Source: an uncultured Ilumatobacter sp. (GTDB lineage: Bacteria > Actinomycetota > Acidimicrobiia > Acidimicrobiales > Ilumatobacteraceae). Taken from it: DNA of 34,366 bases. The position numbers were made by a program, and so were the translations under genes. Position 1 is the stretch's first letter, and every line of letters starts with the position of its first letter. Below, piece by piece: positions 1 through 8,284 of this stretch. Below the pieces are notes generated by a model. It was not told the DNA's origin and did not search any database. It saw only the letters and a program-made list of their open reading frames with translations. Location: positions 1 to 34,366 of the forward strand of contig CALIOL010000096.1 of assembly GCA_938044705.1 (NCBI GenBank), read 5' to 3'.

Positions 1-1232
1 CGATCGAAGACACGAGCCCGATCTTCGACCGGGATGCCTGGCCCGGCGTCACGCACGCTCACGGATCCGCCACCGGCGACGATCTCGATGGGTGTGCCGA
101 CAGGGCTGAACTTGTCCGCGTTGCTCACCAGGTTGTTCACCGCCCGCTCCAGCATCGCCGGGTCGCCCGTCACGACCGACGATGCGGAGTCCACCCTGAT
201 GGGGCGGTCACTACGCCGATCCCACCTCGCTGCCACCGACCGAACGACGTCGTCCAGGTCGACCGGCACGGGACGGAAATCGACGTCACGTTGATCCGTT
301 GCGAGATCGATCATCTCGTCGAAGAGGTCTCCCAGTTCGACGAGTTCGGATCGAATCGCGGTCAGTATTTCTTCGCGCTGATCGCCTTCGAGATCGACGC
401 CGCGCTCGAGCATCTCGACGTTCATCCGGAGGCTGGTCAGTGGTGTGCGCAGCTCGTGGCCAGCGTCGTGGATCAGTCGGTGTTGTTGCTCGCGGCTGTC
501 TTCGAGTCGTTGCAACATCGACTTGAACCCAGCGGCGAGCTTGCCGATCTCGTCCTCGCGAGCCGCATCTCCGTCTGCCACGCTGAGTTCGGACCCGCCG
601 GTGCTGGTCGCGGCCACACCCGACGCGACCGCCGTGAGGCGTCGCAGCGGAGCGGTCGTGCGTGATGCGATCAACCAGCCGAGCGCTGCTGCAACGAGTG
701 CGACGAACGTGGAGATCAACGCAAAGCGCCCCACCAAGGCCCGACCGACCGCTTCGACCTCGACGGTCGAACGAGCCACTTGGATCACAGCTCCTCCCAC
801 GTACGTCCGTGACACCAACCGGTACGGTTCGTCATCGATCTCGATGTCTTCGAAGATCAGCGACGTCTCGGGAAGGTCGTCGAAGGAATCGAAACCGTCG
901 GGAACCGGAAGCTCGATGGTTCCTGAACGCACCGAGTTGGATCCTCGTGTCACCTGGATGATCGCATCGTCATCTGCGACGGGGCGACCCTCGAAGAAGC
1001 GAGTCTGACCCCGAGTGCGATCCCGATCACCGTTGCCGGACGGGCCTTCATCGTCATCGTCATCGTTGTCTCGGAGGTCCTCGGCGGTATCGGCAACGCG
1101 CTCCGTCAGAAACCGATCGATCGAGTCGGAGAGCTCGGTCGTCGTGGTCCGGAAGGTGAACGCTCCAACCATCGCGCTGGTCACGAGTGCGACCAGGCCG
1201 AAGAGGATCGCGAGTCGTGAACGTAGGCTCAC
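1..1232 (-). CDS. Sensor histidine kinase (HAMP/HisKA/HATPase), C-terminus cut by window edge
   Basis: Membrane sensor kinase that would phosphorylate the response regulator encoded just upstream. It is missing from the ORF track because it has no stop inside the window. I read a GTG start at 1232, overlapping the regulator's TGA (GTGA). About 410 residues are visible: TM1 at about 7-29, an extracytoplasmic loop with an Asp run (NDDDDDEG) near residue 55, TM2 at about 168-190, a HAMP-like stretch, the H-box HDAGHELRTPLTSL (His near 260), the N-box NNLVSNADKFSP (near 366) and the G1 box DAGPGIP. The frame leaves the window at the F-box (RVFDR), so the end of the ATPase domain is missing. The architecture resembles MprB-like actinobacterial kinases; the stimulus is unknown. 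Confidence 0.93.
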   Translation of the reverse strand, partial: MSLRSRLAILFGLVALVTSAMVGAFTFRTTTTELSDSIDRFLTERVADTAEDLRDNDDDDDEGPSGNGDRDRTRGQTRFFEGRPVADDDAIIQVTRGSNSVRSGTIELPVPDGFDSFDDLPETSLIFEDIEIDDEPYRLVSRTYVGGAVIQVARSTVEVEAVGRALVGRFALISTFVALVAAALGWLIASRTTAPLRRLTAVASGVAATSTGGSELSVADGDAAREDEIGKLAAGFKSMLQRLEDSREQQHRLIHDAGHELRTPLTSLRMNVEMLERGVDLEGDQREEILTAIRSELVELGDLFDEMIDLATDQRDVDFRPVPVDLDDVVRSVAARWDRRSDRPIRVDSASSVVTGDPAMLERAVNNLVSNADKFSPVGTPIEIVAGGGSVSVRDAGPGIPVEDRARVFD

Positions 1233-1915
1233 GGCTCGGCGGTCGGTCGCAGTACGTAGCCGATTCCGCGGACGGTGTGCAGCAGGCGTTCCTCGCCATC
1301 GTGTTCGAGCTTGCGACGCAGGTAACCCACGTGGACGTCCAGCGACTTCGATGACGACTCGAAGTCGTAGCCCCAGATGTCTTCGTAGATCTGACTGCGT
1401 GACAGGACGATGTCCGCGTTGCGGGCAAGCAGTTCGAGGATGTCGAACTCGGTCTTCGTCAGCTCGACGGAGCGCTCGCCGCGGATCACGGTCCGCTTCG
1501 CGGTGTCGATCACGAGATCGGCGACGTGGTGTACGGCCGAGACGGCCCCGTTGTCGCTGCGCCGCAAGAGAGCTCTCACTCGAGCCAACAGCTCATCGAG
1601 TTCAAAGGGCTTCGGGAGGTAGTCGTCGGCACCCGCGTCGAGCCCTTCGACGCGATCGGCGGTCGCCGTGCGGGCCGTGAGGAGCAACACCGGTGTTCGG
1701 TTGCCTCGATCCCGGAGACGACGGATGACGCTCATGCCATCGACGAACGGCATGTTGACGTCGAGGATGGCCGCATCAGGTTCGTGATCGACGAACGCTT
1801 CCAGTGCAGCGGCGCCGTCGTTCACGGCGACGGTGTCGTAGTCCTCGAAACGCAAGATGCGATCGAGTGCTTCACGAATCTGTTTGTCGTCTTCGGCGAT
1901 GAGGATGGTTGGCAT
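1229..1915 (-). CDS. OmpR/PhoB-family response regulator
   Basis: A 228-residue DNA-binding response regulator, the usual length for the OmpR class. The receiver domain (about 1-120) has the acidic pair ED at 8-9, phospho-acceptor Asp52 (ILDVNMP), Thr80 and Lys102 (PKPFELDEL). The C-terminal winged helix (about 130-225) has the typical LTKTEFDILELLARN recognition segment and the RGIGYVLR ending. It overlaps the downstream kinase by four bases, which implies translational coupling and a cognate pair. The pair resembles MprA/MprB of mycobacteria in domain layout, but orthology is not shown. A secreted protein gene lies upstream on the same strand and is a natural candidate target or signalling partner. 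Confidence 0.95.
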   Translation of the reverse strand: MPTILIAEDDKQIREALDRILRFEDYDTVAVNDGAAALEAFVDHEPDAAILDVNMPFVDGMSVIRRLRDRGNRTPVLLLTARTATADRVEGLDAGADDYLPKPFELDELLARVRALLRRSDNGAVSAVHHVADLVIDTAKRTVIRGERSVELTKTEFDILELLARNADIVLSRSQIYEDIWGYDFESSSKSLDVHVGYLRRKLEHDGEERLLHTVRGIGYVLRPTAEP

Positions 1916-1926
1916 GGGCTTGCTCG

Positions 1927-1932
1927 AATCTA
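1927..1932 (-). promoter_or_regulatory. Candidate -10 box (TAGATT) of the response regulator gene
   Basis: TAGATT on the minus strand lies 11 bases upstream of the ATG at 1915. It fits TANNNT and would give a transcript with only about 4-5 untranslated bases. There is no Shine-Dalgarno sequence in the gap. This suggests that the kinase operon has its own promoter. Confidence 0.5.
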
Positions 1933-1961
1933 GATGACAGCGGTACTGAAGTGGGGCGACT

Positions 1962-1991
1962 CTGGCCGGCCGAGCGGTCTCGGCCGGCCAG
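1962..1991 (-). terminator. GC-rich hairpin after the secreted-protein gene
   Basis: Perfect 13-bp inverted repeat (CTGGCCGGCCGAG / CTCGGCCGGCCAG) with a 4-base CGGT loop. It lies 7 bases past the stop of the secreted protein and upstream of the regulator. There is no T-tract, so it would be an actinobacterial-type terminator or an mRNA 3' stabiliser. It probably separates the two transcripts. Confidence 0.55.
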
Positions 1992-1998
1992 CTCTCAC

Positions 1999-2544
1999 TC
2001 AGCCCTCGGCGTCTGCGTCTGCCTCGCCGTCTGCGTCTGCGTCTGCGCCGCCACGTTCTCCGCCACGACCTTCGCCGTCACCGCGATCGGCACGTCCCTC
2101 TTCGACTCGGGTCTGCACCCGCTCCTCGAGGTCTGCGGTCTTCTCGGCTGCTTCCTCGGCGGTGAGGCGTCCGCTCTCGACTGCAGCGTCGATGCGCTCG
2201 GTCTTGTTCTCGACGATCAGGTCGACGACTGCCGAGACTTCGACACCGTTCGCTTCAGCGACGTCGGCGAGCGTTGCACCTTCGCCGATCTGCTCGGCGA
2301 GCTCTTCGACACTGACTCCGAGGAGGTCGGCGATCTCCTGCCGCTTCTCCTGGCGAGCTTCCTGGCGGAGAGCCCGTCGCTCGGCGCGGTCGGTGTTGTC
2401 GACCTCGACGTCGTCACCGACGGCGGCAACGCTGGCGTCGTCGGTGCTGACTGCGGCATCTGCGATGCCGGTCACCCCGACGAGGCCGAGGATCGAACCG
2501 CCAGCGATTGCTGCGGTGATTGCTGTGGTGCGGATCTTGTTCAT
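1999..2544 (-). CDS. Small secreted charged helical protein, function unknown
   Basis: 181 residues with an N-terminal Sec-type signal (MNKIRTTAITAAIAGGSILG, cleavage plausible after ADA near residue 30). The mature part is very charged: an Arg/Glu helix (ALRQEARQEKRQEIADLLG), then two copies of a degenerate helical unit (IADLLGVSVEELAEQI and LADVAEANGVEVSAVVDLI), then an Ala/Asp tail built from a DNA hexamer repeat. The helical units look like the short repeats of small secreted actinobacterial proteins that precede a two-component system, but I cannot name a family. A good Shine-Dalgarno (AAGGAG, 6-base spacing) supports the ATG at 2544. A role in envelope sensing through the downstream regulator/kinase pair is inference. 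Confidence 0.75.
   Translation of the reverse strand: MNKIRTTAITAAIAGGSILGLVGVTGIADAAVSTDDASVAAVGDDVEVDNTDRAERRALRQEARQEKRQEIADLLGVSVEELAEQIGEGATLADVAEANGVEVSAVVDLIVENKTERIDAAVESGRLTAEEAAEKTADLEERVQTRVEEGRADRGDGEGRGGERGGADADADGEADADAEG
2011..2046. repeat. GTCTGC hexanucleotide tandem repeat
   Basis: Five copies of GTCTGC with one variant unit (CTCGCC) in the middle, encoding the Ala/Asp tail of the secreted protein. Because the unit is six bases long, copy-number change would alter tail length without shifting the frame. Confidence 0.8.
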
Positions 2545-2730
2545 GGTGTGCTCCTTGTGTGGTTCGGACTCTCGGCCCCGGTGGGCCGTGTTTGATAGAG
2601 CACATGCAACGCCCCGAGGGTGAGCCTCGGGATCGCGAACTCGAAAGGTTCGGTAAGGATCCGAACGGGGGTGACGCGTGTCCTTTCGCTCGATCGTGCG
2701 ATCGCGACGATTTCACGGCACCGTGGTGGC
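2545..2730. promoter_or_regulatory. Divergent promoter region with hairpin and dyads
   Basis: Non-coding gap between the secreted protein (minus) and the reductase (plus). It holds the minus-strand Shine-Dalgarno (2551-2556), a hairpin CGGCCC-CGGT-GGGCCG at 2573-2588 inside the minus leader, and a dyad GTTCGG-N7-CCGAAC at 2648-2653/2661-2666. That dyad lies inside a wider inverted pair CGAAAGG (2642-2648)/CCTTTCG (2682-2688), a possible operator. A CACCGT hexamer at 2719-2724, six bases before the GTG, is a one-mismatch leaderless -10 for the reductase. Confidence 0.45.
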
Positions 2731-3981
2731 GTGGAGAAGATCGACATCGCCGTGATCGGCGGCGGCCCGGCCGGTGCCGCGACCGCGATTCGTGCCGCCC
2801 GACAGGGCGCAAAGGTCGTCGTGTTCGAGAAGGGCCCGCACGGTCGCGACAAGGTCTGCGGCGATGGGCTCACGCCCCGAGCGGTCGGAGCCTTGAACGA
2901 GCTCGACATCGACATGGCCGACGCCCACCGAATTCGCGGTCTTCGGATGATTGCTGGCAAGACCACCCGTGAACTCGACTGGCCGACGACGGATCGCTTC
3001 CCGAATCACGGCGCGGTGTGGCCGCGTCGCCGACTCGACGCTGCGCTGATCGACGCGGCGAGTGCTGCGGGAGCGGACATCCGCTTCGAAACCGAAGCCC
3101 TGCCGATGCTGGACGGTGACCGAGTCATCGGCGTCGAAGCTCGCGCCGCGAGCGACGACCGCCACGTGAGCGGTCCCTCAGAGAAGTTCGAAGCCGACCT
3201 GACCGTCGTCGCAGCTGGCCCTCCCGGTCAGGTGGCTCGAATGCTCGGCGCGAACCGAGTCGACGGTGAGACCTTCGGTCTCGCGATTCGTACCTATGCA
3301 GAGACCCCACGCCACGGCGACGAACACCTCGAAGCGATGCTGTCGCTGAAGGACGAGAACGGAACCGCGGTGCCCGGCTACGGCTGGATGTTCCCGGCAG
3401 GCGACGGCACCGTGAACATCGGCGTCGGCGCACTGTCCACCATGAAGGGGTTCAAGAAGCTGAACCTCAACACGATGATCGACTCGTACCGGCGCGTCGT
3501 CGAGCCGGACTGGGAGCTCGGCCCGAATCTCGAGCGTCCTCGCGCCTGGCGACTACCGATGTCCACGCAGAAGCGGTTCGGGGCGGGTTGGGTCGCGGTC
3601 GGCGACGCGGCGGGCCTGGTCAACCCGATGAACGGCGAGGGCATCGACTACGGACTCGAGTCGGGCATGCTCGCCGCCGACCTGTTCGTGGAGCATCCCG
3701 CAACGGCGCCAGCTCGTTACGACGAACTGGTCGGCGAGCGTTTCGACGCGTTCTTGCGGACCGGTCGACGCTTCTCGTTCCTGATCGGTCACCCGTGGAT
3801 CCTCAAGACCGGACTCAAGTTCTCGGTGAGCACGGAGTCGATCGCCAACATCACGCTGGCTGTCATGGGCAACCTGGTCGACAACACCACTCCGGGTGCG
3901 GCTGGCAAAGTCATGTGGCTCGCAGACAAGGGCCTCGGCGTGGCCGACCCGATCCTGCGCAAGACCCGCGCCACCGCCTGA
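2731..3981 (+). CDS. Geranylgeranyl reductase family FAD-dependent oxidoreductase
   Basis: 416-residue flavoprotein of the geranylgeranyl-reductase/MenJ-like group, which reduces isoprenoid double bonds in lipids or quinone tails; the substrate is not deducible here. The N-terminal Rossmann motif is GGGPAG (about 10-15), followed by the family signature KVCGDGLTPRAV (near 41-52), the substrate-side segment GWMFPAGDGTVNIGVG and the FAD-ribityl motif VGDAAGLVNPMNGEGI near 290. The ORF track starts at 2620, but homology-type sequence begins at VEKIDIAVIGGG, so I chose the GTG at 2731. It stands alone: the next gene is convergent, 10 bases away. In actinomycetes such enzymes act on menaquinone or archaeal-type lipids; menaquinone is the likelier target here, by inference. 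Confidence 0.88.
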   Translation: MEKIDIAVIGGGPAGAATAIRAARQGAKVVVFEKGPHGRDKVCGDGLTPRAVGALNELDIDMADAHRIRGLRMIAGKTTRELDWPTTDRFPNHGAVWPRRRLDAALIDAASAAGADIRFETEALPMLDGDRVIGVEARAASDDRHVSGPSEKFEADLTVVAAGPPGQVARMLGANRVDGETFGLAIRTYAETPRHGDEHLEAMLSLKDENGTAVPGYGWMFPAGDGTVNIGVGALSTMKGFKKLNLNTMIDSYRRVVEPDWELGPNLERPRAWRLPMSTQKRFGAGWVAVGDAAGLVNPMNGEGIDYGLESGMLAADLFVEHPATAPARYDELVGERFDAFLRTGRRFSFLIGHPWILKTGLKFSVSTESIANITLAVMGNLVDNTTPGAAGKVMWLADKGLGVADPILRKTRATA

Positions 3982-3991
3982 CGCTCGTCCG

Positions 3992-6238
3992 TCATCGGCC
4001 GACCAGCGCACGCTCGGTCTCGACGGGACCCTCGACTGACCCGACGGCGCGTTCCGACTCCCCGGGAAGACTCGCTTCGCTGTCGATGTCGACGTGCGGA
4101 AGGATGCGGTCGAGCCACGCCGGCAGCCACCAATTGGCGTCACCGAGCAGCTTCATCGTGGCAGGCACCAGCACGATCCGAACGATGGTCGCATCGACGA
4201 AGATCGCGACGGCGAGGCCGAGGCCGAACATCTTCGTCGTCGGATCGCTTCCCAAGACGAAGCCACCGAACACCGAGATCATGATCAGCGCAGCAGACGT
4301 GATCACACGAGCGGTCGTGGCCAGCCCATGCACCACCGAAGCGTCGTTGTCGCCGGTCTCGACGTAGTGCTCGCGCACCCGCGACAGGAGAAACACCTCG
4401 TAGTCCATCGAGAGTCCGAAGAGGATGGCGAACAGGAACATCGGGATGAAGGACACGACCGGAATGGTCGTCTCCAACCCGATGAGGTCCTTGCCCCACC
4501 CCCATTGGAAGACCGCCACCAGCACGCCATACGACGCGCCGATGCTGAGCAGGTTGAGCAGCGCTGCCTTGAGTGGCACGAGCACCGAGCGGAACACGAG
4601 CATCAGCAGCAGGAACGACAGAAGGATCACCGCACCGATGAACGCAGGCAGGCGATCGGTCACCCGCCCGGCGACGTCGCCGAAGTTGGCGGTGTTCCCG
4701 CCGACGTGCGCTGATGCGGGACTCGACTCGAGGACGGGGGGAAACACTTCGGCACGGAGCCGTTGCACCGTCTCGAAGGTGGCGCTGTCCTGTGGCGCTG
4801 TCGTCGGCAACGCGACCAGGGTCGCGATGCCAGCCTCGGAATCGACCCGTGCGTCACCGACCGAAGCGATACCCGCATCGCCAGCCACTGCGGCTGCGAG
4901 CGGCTCGACGATCGTCTCGTCACCTGCGAGGTCGATCGCGATCACGAACGGACCGTTGATCCCTGGTCCGAATCCGTCGGCCATCAGGTCATACGCACGC
5001 CGCTGCGTCTGTGAGACCGGCTGCGTCCCGTCGTCCGGGAACCCGAGGTTCAACGACAGCACCGGTGCGGTCAGCGCGAGCAACAGCGCCGTCACCCCGA
5101 TCGCATACGCCCACGCGTGGTCGGCGACGTGGCGTCCCCAGCGCTGCCAACCGCGTCCAGCGGACGCCGCTGCACCCCGCCGATGGATGCTGAATCGATC
5201 GATTCGCGTCCCGGCAACGCCGAGGAACGCCGGGAGCAATGTCACGGATGCAACGACCATGAGCAGCACGATCACCGAAATCGCGACGCCGGCTGCGGTC
5301 ATGAACGGCACGCCTGCGACGGCGAGCCCGAGAATGGCGATCACCACGGTGCCGCCGGCGAAGATCACGGCCTGGCCAGCGGTCGCAACCGCTCGACCGG
5401 CCGCATCGACGACGTCCAGTCCGCGAGCCAGGAACTCCCGATGGCGGGTGACGAGGAAGAGTGCGTAGTCGATCCCCACGCCGAGGCCGATCATGCTGCC
5501 GATCTGGGGTGCCCAACTCGGCACATCGATCAGATACGCGACGAGCGACATCGAACTGACCCCCACGGCGAGACCGAACAGGGCCATGCCGATCGGCAGT
5601 CCCATCGCGATCACCGACCCGAACGCCACCAGCAGGACGATCATCGCGATCAGCAGCCCGATCATCTCGCTGGGTCCCGTCTCGGCTTCGGAGAATGCAA
5701 AGAACAGGTCGCCTCCGGCCTCGACCTGGAAGCCCGACCCTTCGGTGTTTGCTTCGACGGTCTCGACGAGTCGTTCGAGATCCGTTGCGTCGAGATCGTC
5801 GATCACGGGATAGCTCACCGACAGCACTGCGACCTTGCCGTCCAACGAGACCGCACCGGAAGCAACCGCAGCGTCGCGCCCTCGTGCCAGCGCAGCTGCG
5901 GGATCATCGACGTCGAGCACGTTCGGGAGAGCGAGGAGATCGCTCCGGAGATCGATCAACATCTGCTGCGCAGACGTTGAGTCGAGGAGTGAGCCGTCAG
6001 CAGCCGTCGGGGTCACGACGACGCGTGCCGTCAAACCTGCCTGATCAGAACCAGCCGCGGATAGCAGATCGACCGCTTCTTGGGAATCGACACCCGGCAC
6101 CGAGAACGAGTCCTCCAGGGTCTGCCCGAACGCCGCCGACGATGCAACGACAGCGACGGCGACGACAAGCCACGCCGAGATGACTCGCCAAGGGTGGCGG
6201 GCAGCACCGGAACCGAGTCGGTAGAGCAGCGATGACAT
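3992..6238 (-). CDS. MMPL/RND family transporter
   Basis: 748-residue inner-membrane exporter of the MMPL group, driven by proton flux. It shows the duplicated fold: TM1, a large extracytoplasmic domain, a block of six membrane helices with GVGIDYALFLVTRHREF, a second extracytoplasmic domain, and a second block with FGLSMDYEVFLLSRVREHY. The two Asp-Tyr pairs match the proton-relay residues of MmpL3-type proteins. The ORF track extends to 7063, but the upstream part is antisense to the kinase gene. The ATG at 6238 has a strong AGGAGG at 6247-6252 with 8-base spacing and starts MSSLLYRLGSGAARHPW, typical for the family. It is divergent from a two-component pair that may control it. Substrate unknown; lipid or drug are both possible. 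Confidence 0.93.
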   Translation of the reverse strand: MSSLLYRLGSGAARHPWRVISAWLVVAVAVVASSAAFGQTLEDSFSVPGVDSQEAVDLLSAAGSDQAGLTARVVVTPTAADGSLLDSTSAQQMLIDLRSDLLALPNVLDVDDPAAALARGRDAAVASGAVSLDGKVAVLSVSYPVIDDLDATDLERLVETVEANTEGSGFQVEAGGDLFFAFSEAETGPSEMIGLLIAMIVLLVAFGSVIAMGLPIGMALFGLAVGVSSMSLVAYLIDVPSWAPQIGSMIGLGVGIDYALFLVTRHREFLARGLDVVDAAGRAVATAGQAVIFAGGTVVIAILGLAVAGVPFMTAAGVAISVIVLLMVVASVTLLPAFLGVAGTRIDRFSIHRRGAAASAGRGWQRWGRHVADHAWAYAIGVTALLLALTAPVLSLNLGFPDDGTQPVSQTQRRAYDLMADGFGPGINGPFVIAIDLAGDETIVEPLAAAVAGDAGIASVGDARVDSEAGIATLVALPTTAPQDSATFETVQRLRAEVFPPVLESSPASAHVGGNTANFGDVAGRVTDRLPAFIGAVILLSFLLLMLVFRSVLVPLKAALLNLLSIGASYGVLVAVFQWGWGKDLIGLETTIPVVSFIPMFLFAILFGLSMDYEVFLLSRVREHYVETGDNDASVVHGLATTARVITSAALIMISVFGGFVLGSDPTTKMFGLGLAVAIFVDATIVRIVLVPATMKLLGDANWWLPAWLDRILPHVDIDSEASLPGESERAVGSVEGPVETERALVGR

Positions 6239-6414
6239 GGGAAATTCCTCCTGGGGTCGAGACGTACGACGTGGCGAACCGCACCTCGCAGTCGCTGTTC
6301 CCATCGTCCTCGTTCGCGATGCCTCGGCCATCGGAGGTCTGGCTGGTTCGCGGTCGCCCGTTCTGACGAGCCGGGACCGTCCTTTCGGCCGATACCCGCG
6401 TCCCGCACGACTCC

Positions 6415-6420
6415 TACATT
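6415..6420 (+). promoter_or_regulatory. Leaderless -10 box TACATT of the kinase gene
   Basis: TACATT ends 7 bases before the GTG at 6428, so the transcript would begin at or next to the start codon. The GGAGG between them sits only two bases from the GTG, too close to act as a ribosome site for it. The rest of the gap 6239-6427 carries the minus-strand Shine-Dalgarno of the exporter and no other element I can name. Confidence 0.65.
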
Positions 6421-6427
6421 GGAGGAC

Positions 6428-7591
6428 GTGCCCACCGGCCTCGTCTCCTCGCTGCTCGCAGAACCAGCGGTCGCTGACGCGCCTCGCCGCGTCTGGCGGG
6501 ACTGGGTACTGGTCGGCGCGATCTCGACCGGTGCCGTCTTCGAGGCGATCTTTCGCGAGGACCTCGTCTGGGGGCCGTGGTCGATGGTCGCGGTGGTGTT
6601 GCTCGGCTTGACCCTGCTCTGGCGACGTCAACGACCGCTCGCCATGACCGCCGTGTCGATGGGCGCCTTCATCGTGCTGGACCAGGTGGCTCGCGTCGTC
6701 GACGACGGGCCAGTCGAGGCGTTCAGCTCGGTCTTCCTCCTCATCCACGTCTATGCGCTCTTCCGGTGGGGGTCGGGCCGCCAGTGCGCATTCGGCCTGC
6801 TCGTCATCGCGGGCGCCTTCACGTCCGGGATGATCGTGGCGTGGACCGGTTTCGGCGATGCGATCGGCGGCGCGATCGTGCTGCTGTTTCCTGCGGTTCT
6901 GGGCGCCGAGGTCCGCCACCTCGTCCAGCGTCGGGACCGAGACCGGGACGAAGTGAAAGCGCGCGAACGCGAACTCCTCGCACGCGATCTCCACGACACC
7001 GTTGCTCACCACGTGTCGGCAATCGCTGTGCAGGCTCAGGCAGGTCGGGTCGTCGGGCTCCAACGACCCGAAGCAGCGCTCGACGCGCTCGCGGTGATCG
7101 AAGCCGAAGCATCGCGGACTCTCGCCGAGATGCGAACGATCGTCGGCACGCTACGAAACGATCAGTTGGAGACTCCTGCAGCCGAGCTGGCACCGCAAGC
7201 GGGCCTCGCGGAGATCAGACAGCTGGCCGAGACCTCCGTCGCCGGCACCGGGCCGCGCGTCGACGTCGACATCCGCACCTCCGGTCGCGTCGGGCCGACT
7301 GTCGGCGCAGCGCTGTACCGGGTCGCGCAAGAGGCAATCACCAACGCTCGACGCCACGCGCTCGGCGCGACTCAGGTGAACGTGACGGTCGACAGCGACA
7401 ACACCCACGTTCGACTCGTGGTGGTCGACGACGGCGCCCAACAGCACTCGGTGTTCGACGCACCGTCCGGCTACGGGCTGATCGGTATGACCGAACGAGC
7501 CGAGCTCCTGGGCGGAACCCTTCGGGCCGGACCAAGCGACGTGCGAGGGTGGCGTGTGGACGCAACCATTCCGCTCGGAGGGACGACATGA
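6428..7591 (+). CDS. DesK/NarL-type sensor histidine kinase
   Basis: 387-residue kinase of the HisKA_3 class. The N-terminal half carries four to five hydrophobic segments (about 20-140), followed by the dimerisation helix with ERELLARDLHDTVAHHVSAI (phospho-His in LHD) and a compact HATPase domain with an N-box VAQEAITNARRHA and a G-box VDDGAQQHSVFDAPSGYGL. The ORF track starts at a TTG (6419); I prefer the GTG at 6428 because a TACATT -10 box sits 7 bases upstream. The stop overlaps the next ATG (ATGA), coupling it to the response regulator. The divergent MMPL exporter makes control of efflux a reasonable inference. Confidence 0.92.
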   Translation: MPTGLVSSLLAEPAVADAPRRVWRDWVLVGAISTGAVFEAIFREDLVWGPWSMVAVVLLGLTLLWRRQRPLAMTAVSMGAFIVLDQVARVVDDGPVEAFSSVFLLIHVYALFRWGSGRQCAFGLLVIAGAFTSGMIVAWTGFGDAIGGAIVLLFPAVLGAEVRHLVQRRDRDRDEVKARERELLARDLHDTVAHHVSAIAVQAQAGRVVGLQRPEAALDALAVIEAEASRTLAEMRTIVGTLRNDQLETPAAELAPQAGLAEIRQLAETSVAGTGPRVDVDIRTSGRVGPTVGAALYRVAQEAITNARRHALGATQVNVTVDSDNTHVRLVVVDDGAQQHSVFDAPSGYGLIGMTERAELLGGTLRAGPSDVRGWRVDATIPLGGTT

Positions 7592-8259
7592 CTGCTCGGG
7601 ACACGCCGTTGCGCGTCCTCATCGCCGACGACCAGGATCTCGTGCGCACTGGTCTTGGCATGATTCTCGACGCACAGGACGGGATCGACGTCGTCGCTCA
7701 CGCCGTCGATGGCCGCGAAGCGGTCGAGCTGGCGCAGAAACTCCGACCCGACGTCTGTCTGCTCGACATTCGGATGCCGCGCCTCGACGGGATCGAAGCG
7801 ACGAGACTCCTCGCCGGTCCGGATGTCGACGACCCCTTCGCCGTGGTGGTCATCACCACCTTCGATCTCGACGAGTACGTGCACGGTGCGCTTCAAGCGG
7901 GCGCTCGCGGTTTCCTCCTGAAAGACGCCGGCCCGGACCTCCTCGTCCAAGCAATCGAGGCAGCGGCCTCGGGCGATGCCCTCATTGCTCCGAGCGTGAC
8001 CGCGCGACTGTTGTCGCACTTCACCAGCTCGGCTGCGTCGATCGGCGCAGCACCGGCATCGGGCGATCTGACCGACCGAGAAGAGGAGGTCGTTCGGCGG
8101 GTCTCGGCAGGTCGAACCAACGCCGAGATCGCAGGTGACCTGCACATCAGCCTGAGCACGGTCAAGACGCACATGGCGAGCCTGACGACGAAGCTCGGGG
8201 TACGGAACCGAGTCGAGATCGCCATGTGGGCGTACGACACCGGCCGCGTCGAACGCTGA
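7588..8259 (+). CDS. NarL/LuxR-family response regulator
   Basis: 223-residue regulator. The receiver has the acidic pair DD at 14-15, phospho-acceptor Asp60 (LLDIRMPRLDG), and conserved Thr and Lys112 (FLLKDAGPDLL). After a Ser/Ala-rich linker the LuxR-type helix-turn-helix runs from about 160 to 216 (LTDREEEVVRRVSAGRTNAEIA, then LSTVKTHMASLTTKLGVRNR). The ATG overlaps the kinase stop by four bases, so the two form one operon and a cognate pair. The ORF track places it inside a longer frame from 6577, but that upstream part is antisense-like shadow of the kinase frame. The likely target is the MMPL gene on the other side of the kinase promoter. Confidence 0.95.
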   Translation: MTARDTPLRVLIADDQDLVRTGLGMILDAQDGIDVVAHAVDGREAVELAQKLRPDVCLLDIRMPRLDGIEATRLLAGPDVDDPFAVVVITTFDLDEYVHGALQAGARGFLLKDAGPDLLVQAIEAAASGDALIAPSVTARLLSHFTSSAASIGAAPASGDLTDREEEVVRRVSAGRTNAEIAGDLHISLSTVKTHMASLTTKLGVRNRVEIAMWAYDTGRVER

Positions 8260-8272
8260 CCACCTGCCCAAC

Positions 8273-8278
8273 TATCGT
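8273..8278 (+). promoter_or_regulatory. Leaderless -10 box TATCGT of the PhyH-family gene
   Basis: TATCGT followed by six bases and the ATG at 8285; no Shine-Dalgarno is present. This separates the dioxygenase from the two-component operon that ends 25 bases upstream. Confidence 0.65.
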
Positions 8279-8284
8279 TGGCCC

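Noticed and set aside
6239-7063. Upstream extension of the MMPL frame to 1023 residues
   Set aside because: The extra 275 residues are antisense to the sensor kinase and rich in Arg/His/Asp; the AGGAGG-preceded ATG at 6238 begins with typical MMPL sequence.
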